Source of the DNA: JBBRRP01 sp964609655
GTDB taxonomy: Bacteria > Myxococcota_A > Polyangia > Polyangiales > Polyangiaceae
Assembly: GCA_964609655.1 (NCBI GenBank)
Contig: CAZSUA010000205.1
Location: forward strand, 1-10,313
DNA: 10,313 nt
Direction of reading: 5' to 3'
The translations under genes were made by a program, and so were the position numbers. Shown here piece by piece: positions 1-6,914 of the stretch; the stretch's first letter is position 1; every line of letters begins with the position of its first letter. The notes below the pieces were generated by a model that was given only the letters and a program-made list of their open reading frames with translations, was not told the DNA's origin and searched no databases.

Positions 1-721
1 GAATATTGGGTACATGACCCAGCGCTTCAGCCTGTATGAAGACTTGAGCGTGGAAGAAAATCTGAGATTCTACGCGGGAATTTATGGAGTCCCACGGGCG
101 CGACGCCGTGCTCGTGTCGAACAAGTATTGGAACGCGCGGAACTTGGCAGCCGCCGGAAACAACTCGCGGGGACGCTTTCTGGAGGCTGGAAACAGCGAG
201 TGGCTTTGGCCAGCTCGACGATACATGAGCCACCACTTCTCTTCCTAGATGAGCCCACCGCCGGGGTCGATCCGGTGAGCCGGCGCGACTTTTGGCAGCA
301 GATTTACAAGCTCTCGACGGAAGGCACAACGGTGCTGGTGACGACGCATTACATGGACGAAGCCGAGCGCTGCCATCGCCTGGCGTTCATCTTTCGCGGG
401 GAGCTTCTGGACATCGGGACCCCCGAGCAGATCGTGGAACGGCGGGCGCTCTCGGTCGCAGAACTCGAGGTGGACGATGCTAAGCTTGCGGCTGAGGTGC
501 TGCGCGCGGACAAGCGGGTCGAGGAGGTGGCTCATTATGGGCACATGCTGCGGCTGGCTACCCGTGGTGGTGAAAACGCCTTGGCGCTCGCTCACGAACT
601 GCTCGGCTCCCAGGCGCTTGTCGTGCGCTCAATAAGAGAAACGCGTGCAAACGTGGAGGATGCGTTTGTGTCGATGGTCCGCGAAGATCAAAGGCGCCAA
701 GCGGAAGGCGTTCCTTCATGA
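1..721 (+). CDS. ABC-2 type exporter ATP-binding protein, 5'-truncated by window edge
   Basis: Cytoplasmic ATPase subunit of an ABC exporter, likely energising efflux of drugs or other small molecules through the permease encoded next. The frame is already open at base 2 (N-I-G-Y before the first ATG at 14), so the real start and Walker A lie upstream of the window. Visible, numbered from the Met at 14: Q-loop (MTQRFSLYEDLSVEENL, 1-17), signature LSGGWKQR (55-62), Walker B LLFLDE (75-80), D-loop AGVDP (83-87) and switch His in TTHYMDEAE (H112). The Q-loop wording and the C-terminal VEDAFVSMVRE are typical of the DrrA/YbhF/CcmA group. YbhF-type proteins carry two fused ATPase domains, so this could be only the second domain of a double ATPase; that cannot be decided here. 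The signature has Trp (LSGGW) where Q or M is more usual. It ends in an ATGA overlap with the permease. Family call is secure; substrate is unknown. Confidence 0.93.
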   Translation, partial: NIGYMTQRFSLYEDLSVEENLRFYAGIYGVPRARRRARVEQVLERAELGSRRKQLAGTLSGGWKQRVALASSTIHEPPLLFLDEPTAGVDPVSRRDFWQQIYKLSTEGTTVLVTTHYMDEAERCHRLAFIFRGELLDIGTPEQIVERRALSVAELEVDDAKLAAEVLRADKRVEEVAHYGHMLRLATRGGENALALAHELLGSQALVVRSIRETRANVEDAFVSMVREDQRRQAEGVPS

Positions 722-1842
722 CGGGCCGAGTGTTCGTGATCGCGTGGAAGGAATTGCTACAATTGCGACGCGATCGAATGACGCTGGCGATGATGGTGGT
801 GCTCCCCATCCTTCAGCTGACGCTGTTTGGGTACGCGATCAACACGGATGTGAGGCACATCCCAACCGTGATCTACGATCAAGATCGCACGGCAGCCTCC
901 AGAGATCTGGTGCAAAGCCTGCTAGCCACTGGCTTTTATGCTCTTGCGGGCTCCGTTGAAAGCTACGACGATATCTCACGCGCCATGCGTACGGGAGCGG
1001 CTCGGGTGGCACTCGTGATCCCGCCGAAATTTTCCTCGAAGCTGTCACGCGGCGATGCGTTCAAAGTGCAGCTGGTGGTGGATGGCTCTGATCCGCAGAT
1101 TGTAGCGAGTGCCACCAATACAGCCGCGTCCTTGGTGGGTGCTCGGTCGAGCGAAATGTTGCTGGCGAGGATCGCCAAGGGCGGAGGCGCTGCACCGGAG
1201 CCCATGACGCTCGAAGTGGCAACTTGGTACAATCCAGATCTTCGCACCGCGGTCTATGTGGTGCCCGGTTTGATTGGGGTCATCCTCACGATGACGATGG
1301 TGATGCTCACGGCGATGGCAATTGCGCGCGAGCGGGAACGAGGAACGTTGGAACAGTTGATCGTTTCACCCGTCCGGAAGCTAGAATTGGTGGTCGGAAA
1401 AATCTTGCCGTACATCCTCATGGGCTACGTGCAGATGACGCTGATTCTGCTGGCGGGGCGCGTGATCTTTCGGGTGGCTTTTGTTGGCTCGTTGCCGCTT
1501 TTATATGCGATGGCATTTCTGTTTATCTCCGCCAACTTGGCGCTTGGCCTGTTTTTCTCGACGCTCGCCAAGACGCAGCAGCAGGCGATGCAGATGTCAT
1601 TCTTCTTCATTCTGCCCAACATCCTTTTGAGCGGCTTCATGTTCCCCTTTGAATCGATGCCTAGGCCAGCCCAGATGCTGGCGCAGCTTCTGCCGCTCAC
1701 CCATTTTTTGCGCATCGTGCGCGGGATCACACTCAAAGGGAGCCAGCTGAGCGAGTTGGCGCCGGAGATGTGGACGCTGGTCTTGATCCTCTCAGGTCTC
1801 GTGCTGCTCGCGTCGTTGCGTTTTTCGAAAAAGCTGGTGTGA
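718..1842 (+). CDS. ABC-2 type transporter permease (YbhS/YbhR-like)
   Basis: Inner-membrane permease of the exporter, 374 aa, the usual length for the YbhR/YbhS/YhhJ group. Predicted topology: a short cytoplasmic N-terminus with KELLQLRRDR, TM1 about 22-42, a large extracytoplasmic domain about 43-175 (starting INTDVRHIPTVIYDQD, a family hallmark), then five helices near 180-202, 229-250, 258-280, 291-312 and 350-368. The conserved cytoplasmic stretch RERERGTLEQLIVSPV (204-219) sits between TM2 and TM3 and is the ABC-2 coupling segment that contacts the ATPase. The start ATG lies inside the ATPase stop (ATGA) and has a good Shine-Dalgarno GGAAGG at 703-708, 9 nt upstream, so translation is coupled. 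Only one permease is visible. Relatives often have a second permease and an HlyD-type periplasmic adaptor, which could lie upstream. The ABC-2 family is clear; the exported compound is not. Confidence 0.93.
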   Translation: MTGRVFVIAWKELLQLRRDRMTLAMMVVLPILQLTLFGYAINTDVRHIPTVIYDQDRTAASRDLVQSLLATGFYALAGSVESYDDISRAMRTGAARVALVIPPKFSSKLSRGDAFKVQLVVDGSDPQIVASATNTAASLVGARSSEMLLARIAKGGGAAPEPMTLEVATWYNPDLRTAVYVVPGLIGVILTMTMVMLTAMAIARERERGTLEQLIVSPVRKLELVVGKILPYILMGYVQMTLILLAGRVIFRVAFVGSLPLLYAMAFLFISANLALGLFFSTLAKTQQQAMQMSFFFILPNILLSGFMFPFESMPRPAQMLAQLLPLTHFLRIVRGITLKGSQLSELAPEMWTLVLILSGLVLLASLRFSKKLV

Positions 1843-2454
1843 ATGGCTCGCCCCAAGAGTGACATCGAACCCCGCATTGTTCACGCAGCCAGCGTACGCT
1901 TCGTGGAGCTGGGCGTAGAGGGTGCATCTCTACGGCGCATTGCCGAGGACGCCGGCACCAGCATCGGCATGATTTACTACTATTTCCCGACGAAAGATGA
2001 CCTCTTTCTAGCGGTCGTCGAGGAGGTCTATGCCGTGCTGCTGAGCGACCTTGGGGTGGCGTTGCTTCCAAACGTACGCATCGAGGAGCGCCTCTTGCGG
2101 CTTTACACACGCTTGGGGCAGGTGTCGGCGCGCGAACTCTCCGTCCTCCGCCTGATTGCGCGTGAAGCTCTCGGCTCCTCTGCCCGCTTCGCACGCCTGC
2201 TGGAGCGCTTTAAGCGCGGGCACATCCCGCTGATCCTCGCAACCATCCAAGATGGAATCGCTGGCGGTGCTATTCGAAAAGATCTCCCGTTGCTGGCGAC
2301 GCTGGTCGGCACCGTTGCTCTGGGGACGCTGCCCCAGTTTGTTCGAGCTGCCGCGTCTCAACACTTTCCTCCGTCGAGTGCCGGCGATATCGAGCAGTTC
2401 CCCAACGCACTCGTGGACATGCTGTTGAACGGGATTGCGCAACCGACAACCTAG
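1843..2454 (+). CDS. TetR/AcrR-family transcriptional regulator
   Basis: Helical DNA-binding repressor of 203 aa, normal TetR length. The N-terminal TetR domain spans about residues 7-55. The helix-turn-helix is about 28-47 (ASLRRIAEDAGTSIGMIYYYF), followed by the conserved PTKDDLFLAVVEEV. The rest (about 60-200) is the variable ligand-binding and dimer domain, with no sequence clue to the ligand. The ATG directly follows the permease stop (TGAATG) and has no good Shine-Dalgarno of its own, which suggests translational coupling to the pump. By analogy with CecR and the ybhGFSR genes of E. coli it probably represses its own operon and is released by a pump substrate; that is inference. Having the repressor last in the operon ties its level to pump expression. 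Its operator should lie upstream of the operon, outside the window. The palindromes at 2473-2488 and 6172-6193 are other possible sites. Confidence 0.9.
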   Translation: MARPKSDIEPRIVHAASVRFVELGVEGASLRRIAEDAGTSIGMIYYYFPTKDDLFLAVVEEVYAVLLSDLGVALLPNVRIEERLLRLYTRLGQVSARELSVLRLIAREALGSSARFARLLERFKRGHIPLILATIQDGIAGGAIRKDLPLLATLVGTVALGTLPQFVRAAASQHFPPSSAGDIEQFPNALVDMLLNGIAQPTT

Positions 2455-2472
2455 CGAATGTTAAGTGACTCC

Positions 2473-2488
2473 GACTTTAGGCTAAGTC
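2473..2488. promoter_or_regulatory. Weak inverted repeat in the leader between tetR-like gene and hydrolase gene
   Basis: GACTT and AAGTC arms flank a 6-nt centre, with the 9-bp odd palindrome TTAGGCTAA nested inside. It lies 18 bp after the regulator's stop, in the roughly 160-bp stretch before the likely hydrolase start. A second arm pair in the same stretch is AGCTTG (2515-2520) and CAAGCT (2539-2544). The size would suit a dimeric repressor such as the adjacent TetR protein. Short inverted repeats arise often by chance, and I see no convincing -35/-10 pair beside it, so this is only a candidate operator. Confidence 0.18.
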
Positions 2489-2616
2489 TTACGCCTGGGC
2501 GTGCCCTGGCGGGAAGCTTGGGTCGGCCTCGGGGCGGGCAAGCTCGCGGATGGGTTACGCAAGGAAGGGTTAGTCTGATAGGGTCCGGGCCGAGCGTTAC
2601 CCCAATGAGATCCGAC

Positions 2617-4911
2617 ATGATAGCGATGCGTCAAAATATTGGTCGTGTGTGCTTTGCCTTGGCGCAAAGTGTCCTGTGCTTCAGCTTGTTGGCTTGCCAA
2701 GCGGCCGTTGCTCCGAAGGCGGCGTCTCCACAGGCTTCACCGGAGCCCCAGCCTGCCGCGGTGACTTCGAGCCTTGAGCCGAAAGCACCTCCCCCGACCA
2801 ATCTGCTCCGGAACGGCAGCTTCGAGGGTTCCGGCCGTTATTGGTCAGGCGCGACGGATGCCATGTTGGACACGAAAAACCCAGCTTTTGGTCGTTACTC
2901 GCTGAAGCTCTCGGAAGATCCAACACCCGAAGGCCAGCGCAAGAAGGGCGAAGGGCCGCGCACGAGTACCGATATTCGTGCCGGCTCTTTCTACCTGGAA
3001 CGTGATCGCGAAGTCACGGTGAGCCTCTCGATTCGGGCGGAAACTAAGCAAGGCATCATGCTTTGGCTTTTCCCATCCAATCGGCAAACTGCCCAGAATC
3101 TGAAGTTGCTGTGGGATCACGATGCCGCAAAGTATTTTGAAGCGGGCCCAGAGTGGAAGCGCGTGAGCTTCAAGGCCAAGTACAACATTCCTGTCGAAAA
3201 GTGGTTCCAAAGCCACATTTTCATGCTGAATATTAGCGCCAAAGATGTTTGGATCGATGGCGTCAGCGTCTCTTATACCGACGGCGAAAAGAGCTATGAG
3301 CCGCGTGCTCGCGTCGAGGTTGCCGCCGATGCGCTGGATCTGCCCGGTTATCGCTCAGAGAAGGGGAATCTCTTCGACCCGGGTGAAATCGTCAAAATAA
3401 GAGGCTCCGTCAATAATCCTGGCAGCAAGCCCCAGAAAGTTAATCTGCAGTGGCAGCTGTATGATTACACCGGTACTTCCAAGCACGGAGCGGCGCTGCG
3501 AAAGACCTTCACCTTGGCGCCGGGTGCCACTGAAACCGCAACCGTTCCGATGCCGCTCGTGGGCCGTGGGCTGATATTGGCGCGCGTCTCGGCGCTCAGC
3601 GAAGACGGCGAGCTGTTGGATAAGTCTGATTTTCCTTTCACGGTGCTGGCGCACCCACAAGCTAACACTGTTCAAGATCCGAATGAGCGCATCGGGATTG
3701 GCATGCGAGGCCCGCACACGCTCGCTTTGGCTCAGAAAATAGGATTTCGCTGGACGCGCTGGTACGGCAACGTGGGCTGGGGGGACGTGCAACGAAAAGG
3801 GCCGAACGAGTGGGAATGGCCGGATGCTCAACTGAAGGACCTTGAGCAGCGTGGTGTCTTGCCCGTGTTCGTGCTCTACGAAGGCATCCCGGAATGGGCC
3901 AGGGACAAGAATGAGAACGGACTGCCCCGCGACATGAAGTGGGGCGTCAACGATGCGCGTTGGGACGATTTGAAGATCAAGACCAATTTTGATAAATACG
4001 TGGAGCGAGCTGTTGAACGCTACAAAGATAAGCCCTACGTTTGGGAGCTGTCGAATGAACCCGATCTGGGCGTGACTTTAACTCCTGATCTTCATTACCG
4101 GCTCGCAGTGCGCACCTCGAAGATCATCAAACGCATCAAGCCCGATGCCATCTTCATGGTCAATTCCACGCTGGGCCGGCAAACAGAGTATTTTCAGCGG
4201 TTTTTTGAGCTGGGCGGTGCTCGCGATATCGATGTTTACACGTGGCACGATTATCACCCGCGCAAGATTGGGGATGCCGGAAAGATTCGGCGTTTACGTC
4301 AGATGATCGATGCCTACGGCCCGAACAAGGCCAAGATCTGGTTTGACGAAGGCTTCACGTTCGTCAACTCAGCCACCGATTATGCTTCACCCGAGGTCAT
4401 ACCCTCCGGCTCGGTGGAGGTTGCCAATTGGATGGTGACCAATTGGGCCGATATGTTTGCAGCGGGCGTCGAAAAATGCATCGTCTTTGCCATCGGCTAT
4501 GACCAACATGGAAAGAGCCTCTGGGATTACGTCGGCTCGGGCACGGAGCTTTGGGATCCGGAAGGGCTGCCAACGGTGGGTGTTTCGATGTGGAATACGA
4601 TGATCCACCATCTCGGCTTGAGCGATCTCAAGGCCAGCTTTCACCCGGCCGGCGCCACGCTGCACGTTTTCGACGATCGCAGAAACAAGCGCGGTGTGCT
4701 GGTGGCCTGGTCCAAAGATGAACGCACGTTGAAGGTCCCCATCCGCGGACTGATGTTGGAAGACGTGACGGGCAATGCGTGGCCCGCTCCAAGCGAGGGA
4801 GCCAATTCGGTGGTGAAACTTGAAAAGGGCGAACAGCCTCTTTATGTCTACACGAAGGGCAATCAGTCGGCGCAGGTTCTCGCTGATGCGCTCAAAGGAA
4901 TGCAACCATGA
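2617..4911 (+). CDS. Lipid-anchored clan GH-A glycoside-hydrolase-like protein with N-terminal carbohydrate-binding-like module
   Basis: Probable secreted or surface lipoprotein acting on a polysaccharide; substrate unknown. Residues are numbered from the longest ATG at 2458. Lipobox SLLAC puts the lipidated Cys at 80, after hydrophobic VCFALAQSVLCFSLLA. A 2458 start would put 79 residues before that Cys, far too long for a signal, so I prefer 2617 (weak GAGAT at 2607-2611); 2605 and 2626 are also possible. Then: a Pro/Ala linker (81-114); a CBM4/9-like jelly roll opening LLRNGSFEGS (116-275); a beta-sandwich (about 283-397); a (beta/alpha)8 barrel (about 405-720) resembling GH39/GH5-type enzymes; and a small C-terminal beta domain. 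The probable acid/base is E534 in WELSNEPD and the probable nucleophile E631 in KIWFDEGF. YTWHDYHP (594-601) resembles a substrate-binding strand. Its stop overlaps the next lipoprotein's start (ATGA). Fold and catalytic pair are well supported; family number and substrate are not. Confidence 0.85.
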   Translation: MIAMRQNIGRVCFALAQSVLCFSLLACQAAVAPKAASPQASPEPQPAAVTSSLEPKAPPPTNLLRNGSFEGSGRYWSGATDAMLDTKNPAFGRYSLKLSEDPTPEGQRKKGEGPRTSTDIRAGSFYLERDREVTVSLSIRAETKQGIMLWLFPSNRQTAQNLKLLWDHDAAKYFEAGPEWKRVSFKAKYNIPVEKWFQSHIFMLNISAKDVWIDGVSVSYTDGEKSYEPRARVEVAADALDLPGYRSEKGNLFDPGEIVKIRGSVNNPGSKPQKVNLQWQLYDYTGTSKHGAALRKTFTLAPGATETATVPMPLVGRGLILARVSALSEDGELLDKSDFPFTVLAHPQANTVQDPNERIGIGMRGPHTLALAQKIGFRWTRWYGNVGWGDVQRKGPNEWEWPDAQLKDLEQRGVLPVFVLYEGIPEWARDKNENGLPRDMKWGVNDARWDDLKIKTNFDKYVERAVERYKDKPYVWELSNEPDLGVTLTPDLHYRLAVRTSKIIKRIKPDAIFMVNSTLGRQTEYFQRFFELGGARDIDVYTWHDYHPRKIGDAGKIRRLRQMIDAYGPNKAKIWFDEGFTFVNSATDYASPEVIPSGSVEVANWMVTNWADMFAAGVEKCIVFAIGYDQHGKSLWDYVGSGTELWDPEGLPTVGVSMWNTMIHHLGLSDLKASFHPAGATLHVFDDRRNKRGVLVAWSKDERTLKVPIRGLMLEDVTGNAWPAPSEGANSVVKLEKGEQPLYVYTKGNQSAQVLADALKGMQP

Positions 4912-6071
4912 AGCGCTTAGTCATTGTTTGTGCTGCGATTTGTTTCTCGTGTAAGCCGAGCCAGCCTCCGGCCAGCGCAACGCCGGTTTCCGTCGATCTC
5001 GAGCTGCCCGCAGCGCCGCCTCCGGTGGCTGCCGTTTCGGTGGAAGTCACGCCCACCGCTCGGGCATCTGGAACTGCGACGGGTCCAACCTCGACGGCAC
5101 CCGCAAGCTTGCCAGCGCCGCCTGGAAAGCTGAGCTCTCACGTATGCCAGATTGAAGGCAAGCCGCTCACCCACAGCGCACTCGTGGGCGCGAACCAGCG
5201 CAGTTTGGCCCCAGACGGTAAGGGCGGGCTGTATGTGCCCGACGATGTGAGCGTTCGCCACTATCTCGTTCAGGGGGAAGGGGACGAGTGCAAGCTCGTG
5301 ATCGATAAGAAATTTGGGCGAAACGGCAGCGTTGCGCTGAAGTTCCAAGCGTATCGGCTTTCCGTTGCACCCGATGGGAGCGTGTTAGCTTGTGGTTGGA
5401 GTGAGTGCGCGTTGATCTCAGGCAAGAAGATATTGCCAGCCTGCGATGCGCCGTTTGGTCGCCGTAAACGCATTGCGGAGGAACCGGAAGATACCAGGAA
5501 AGCGACGAAGACAGAGCCCCACGGCATGCTCTCCCTGACGGCGTTTGGCTCGGTGGGTGGTGGTGTGAATCGCATGCGCACGTTGATGGGCGTTGAGATC
5601 GAGAATTCAGAATGCAAAGTGGAAGCCCATTGGATCTTGGACGATTTTGCGATTTCTGCGGTCGCCCGCTTCGAGGACACGTTTTACGTCACGGGTCGAA
5701 ACTCGATGGGCGAGAGCAAGCTCATCATCCACGATCTTAAGAAGGGTCGCCTCGCTGAAATTCTGAGTGACGAGCCCCCTTCGGAAAAGGCGCTGTGTTG
5801 GGTGAGCAGCATGGTTCCCTGTGGGGCAGGGCTTTGTTTGCTAGATACCCAGTGCAATCGCGTCACCGTGATCGATCGTCAGGGCGCGTTCGTGAGCAGG
5901 CATCCGCTTTCAGAGCTCCTCGGAACGGGCGCTGAGTTGAGGCCAACGGCGCTCGCGTCAGCTTCGACCTTTGAGCATTTCCTCCTGGCGCACGAGCCTG
6001 GGCCTAAGGGTGCTGTGCCTCAGATCTATCGTATCAAGAATCTGCCGGGTTCCAGCCCGTCAGCTCACTGA
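4908..6071 (+). CDS. Hypothetical Cys-rich lipoprotein, propeller-like
   Basis: 387 aa, function not recognised. Short signal MKRLVIVCAAICFSC with the presumed lipidated Cys at 15; the lipobox CFSC is non-canonical at -3, so lipidation is likely but not certain. A Pro/Ala/Thr/Ser-rich tether runs to about residue 73. The folded part has blade-like phrases such as LAPDGKGGLYVPDD (100-113) and VAPDGSVLACG (153-163), plus similar strand patterns near 255-275 and 309-325. This suggests an NHL/SMP-30-like beta-propeller, inferred from pattern only. Ten Cys in the mature part (80, 128, 162, 167, 179, 236, 297, 305, 310, 316) suggest disulphides formed outside the cytoplasm. No catalytic motif is recognisable. 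The start overlaps the hydrolase stop (ATGA) and has a good Shine-Dalgarno AAAGGA at 4894-4899. Tight coupling suggests it works with the hydrolase, for example in binding glycan or as a partner subunit; that is inference. Confidence 0.8.
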   Translation: MKRLVIVCAAICFSCKPSQPPASATPVSVDLELPAAPPPVAAVSVEVTPTARASGTATGPTSTAPASLPAPPGKLSSHVCQIEGKPLTHSALVGANQRSLAPDGKGGLYVPDDVSVRHYLVQGEGDECKLVIDKKFGRNGSVALKFQAYRLSVAPDGSVLACGWSECALISGKKILPACDAPFGRRKRIAEEPEDTRKATKTEPHGMLSLTAFGSVGGGVNRMRTLMGVEIENSECKVEAHWILDDFAISAVARFEDTFYVTGRNSMGESKLIIHDLKKGRLAEILSDEPPSEKALCWVSSMVPCGAGLCLLDTQCNRVTVIDRQGAFVSRHPLSELLGTGAELRPTALASASTFEHFLLAHEPGPKGAVPQIYRIKNLPGSSPSAH

Positions 6072-6092
6072 GGCCACGCGGACCGAACCCAT

Positions 6093-6117
6093 AACTGGCA
6101 GCCACCAGCTGTCAGTT
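6093..6117 (+). terminator. Strong stem-loop just after the two-lipoprotein operon (terminator-like, no U tract)
   Basis: Arms AACTGGCAGC (6093-6102) and GCTGTCAGTT (6108-6117) pair over 10 bp with one G-U wobble around the loop CACCA. It begins 22 nt after the propeller gene's stop. Position and stem strength suit a transcript 3' end. It is followed by CGCTTGGCC rather than a run of T, so it is not a classical intrinsic terminator and could instead be an mRNA-stabilising 3' hairpin. Confidence 0.4.
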
Positions 6118-6171
6118 CGCTTGGCCTTGATTATCCCCTTTGGCGGACATGGCGCTCTGTCACAGCATATC

Positions 6172-6193
6172 GATAGTAAGCATGCTTACTATC
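6172..6193. promoter_or_regulatory. Perfect 22-bp palindrome, probable dimeric-repressor operator
   Basis: GATAGTAAGCA is followed immediately by its exact reverse complement TGCTTACTATC, giving 22 bp of perfect two-fold symmetry with no central gap. It lies in the 273-bp gap, 100 bp after the propeller gene and 151 bp before the WHy lipoprotein. Length, AT-rich arms and gapless symmetry suit an operator for a TetR-, MarR- or GntR-type dimer. Read as RNA it would be a 9-bp AU-rich stem with loop CAUG and only scattered U after it, a poor terminator. The rest of the gap (6194-6344) shows no gene and no convincing promoter. A shorter GCTTAAGC at 6272-6279 echoes the GCTTA of the half-site. Confidence 0.55.
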
Positions 6194-6344
6194 TCGTTTC
6201 ATCAAAAATGGGCTGACCTCACTCGCTTTTTTCGACGAGGAATTGAGAGAGCACTGACTCCGTGATGGCGCGCTTAAGCAGATTGACCTGACGGGAAGGA
6301 CGCCCACCACTCGCGGCCATCGCCCAAGACTGCTAGCCTCGCAG

Positions 6345-6869
6345 ATGATGAGCTTTGCACACTGGTCTCGTGCACTACTTCTCCTCTCCTTCGCAGCCTT
6401 GTGCGCGTGCGTGAGCAAGCCCACGATGCGTTTGAACCATGCCGAGATCAGCGGCGCTCGATTTTCAGCGTTTCCCCCGAGCGTGGGGATCTTGATGACC
6501 GTCGTCCTCGACGTCTACAACCCGAATAGCTACGACGTTGCCGTTCGCGCGGTGCGGGGGGAGGTGGTCATGGGAGGCAAGTACGGGTTGCCCGTAAATT
6601 TTCGAGCACCCGGCAATGGTGTTTGGCTCGCTTCGGAGCGGACCACATCCCTGCGTGTTCCCGTCAGCATCCCGCTCAACGTTGGGCTAGCGCTGCTCGC
6701 GGAGTCGGTCTCGGCGCCGTTTATTCCGTACCGACTGAAGGGACGCGCCGATGTCACGGCGTCAAACACCTTTCGCGTCGAGAGCGATGACTACGCCGTC
6801 GACGAGCAAGGCACGATTTCACGCGAGCAGATTGCCGCCATCCTTCCGAATTCAATCGGGATCCACTGA
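6345..6869 (+). CDS. LEA14/WHy-domain lipoprotein
   Basis: Small 174-aa lipoprotein. The signal peptide is hydrophobic (ALLLLSFAALCAC) with lipobox LCAC, lipidated Cys at 22. The mature part fits the late-embryogenesis-abundant type 2 / WHy (water stress and hypersensitive response) fold. It begins MRLNHAEISGARF, has the family hallmark VVLDVYNPNSYDV with Asn-Pro-Asn (about 53-65), an amphipathic strand region with SLRVPVSIPLNV (102-113), and ends the domain with IPYRLKGRADVTAS (127-140). Bacterial WHy lipoproteins are linked to envelope or desiccation stress, but the exact role is unknown. ATGs at 6345 and 6348 are adjacent and neither has a clear Shine-Dalgarno; both keep the same signal. 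It is probably its own transcript, set off from the upstream operon by the hairpin and the 22-bp palindrome, and it converges with the HXXSHH gene 45 bp downstream. Family call is fairly sure. Confidence 0.8.
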   Translation: MMSFAHWSRALLLLSFAALCACVSKPTMRLNHAEISGARFSAFPPSVGILMTVVLDVYNPNSYDVAVRAVRGEVVMGGKYGLPVNFRAPGNGVWLASERTTSLRVPVSIPLNVGLALLAESVSAPFIPYRLKGRADVTASNTFRVESDDYAVDEQGTISREQIAAILPNSIGIH

Positions 6870-6914
6870 CGCCTTGTGCCTGCTCTAGGAGCCCTGGTGA
6901 GGCGACGCAATCTT

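Noticed and set aside
2553..2581. Possible sigma-70 promoter (GGTTAC, 17 bp, TGATAG) before the hydrolase
   Set aside because: The -10 match is poor and the -35 is far from consensus; not better than chance.
2458..2616. N-terminal extension of the hydrolase from the first in-frame ATG at 2458
   Set aside because: It would add about 53 residues before an otherwise normal lipoprotein signal, has no signal-like character, and starts 3 bp after the regulator's stop. It reads better as an untranslated leader.
5971..6216. 81-codon + strand frame across the end of the propeller gene and the palindrome
   Set aside because: Mostly overlaps a real gene in another frame, has no ribosome binding site, and the tail simply translates the palindrome.
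6204..6232. Run of six T after the palindrome as a Rho-independent terminator tail
   Set aside because: No GC-rich stem precedes the T run; the only pairing is a weak A/T one across a long loop.
6870..6914. Bidirectional terminator between the convergent WHy and HXXSHH genes
   Set aside because: Arms CGCCT/AGGCG (6870-6874, 6900-6904) and an inner GCTC-TAG-GAGC exist, but they do not form one continuous stem and there is no T tract on either strand.
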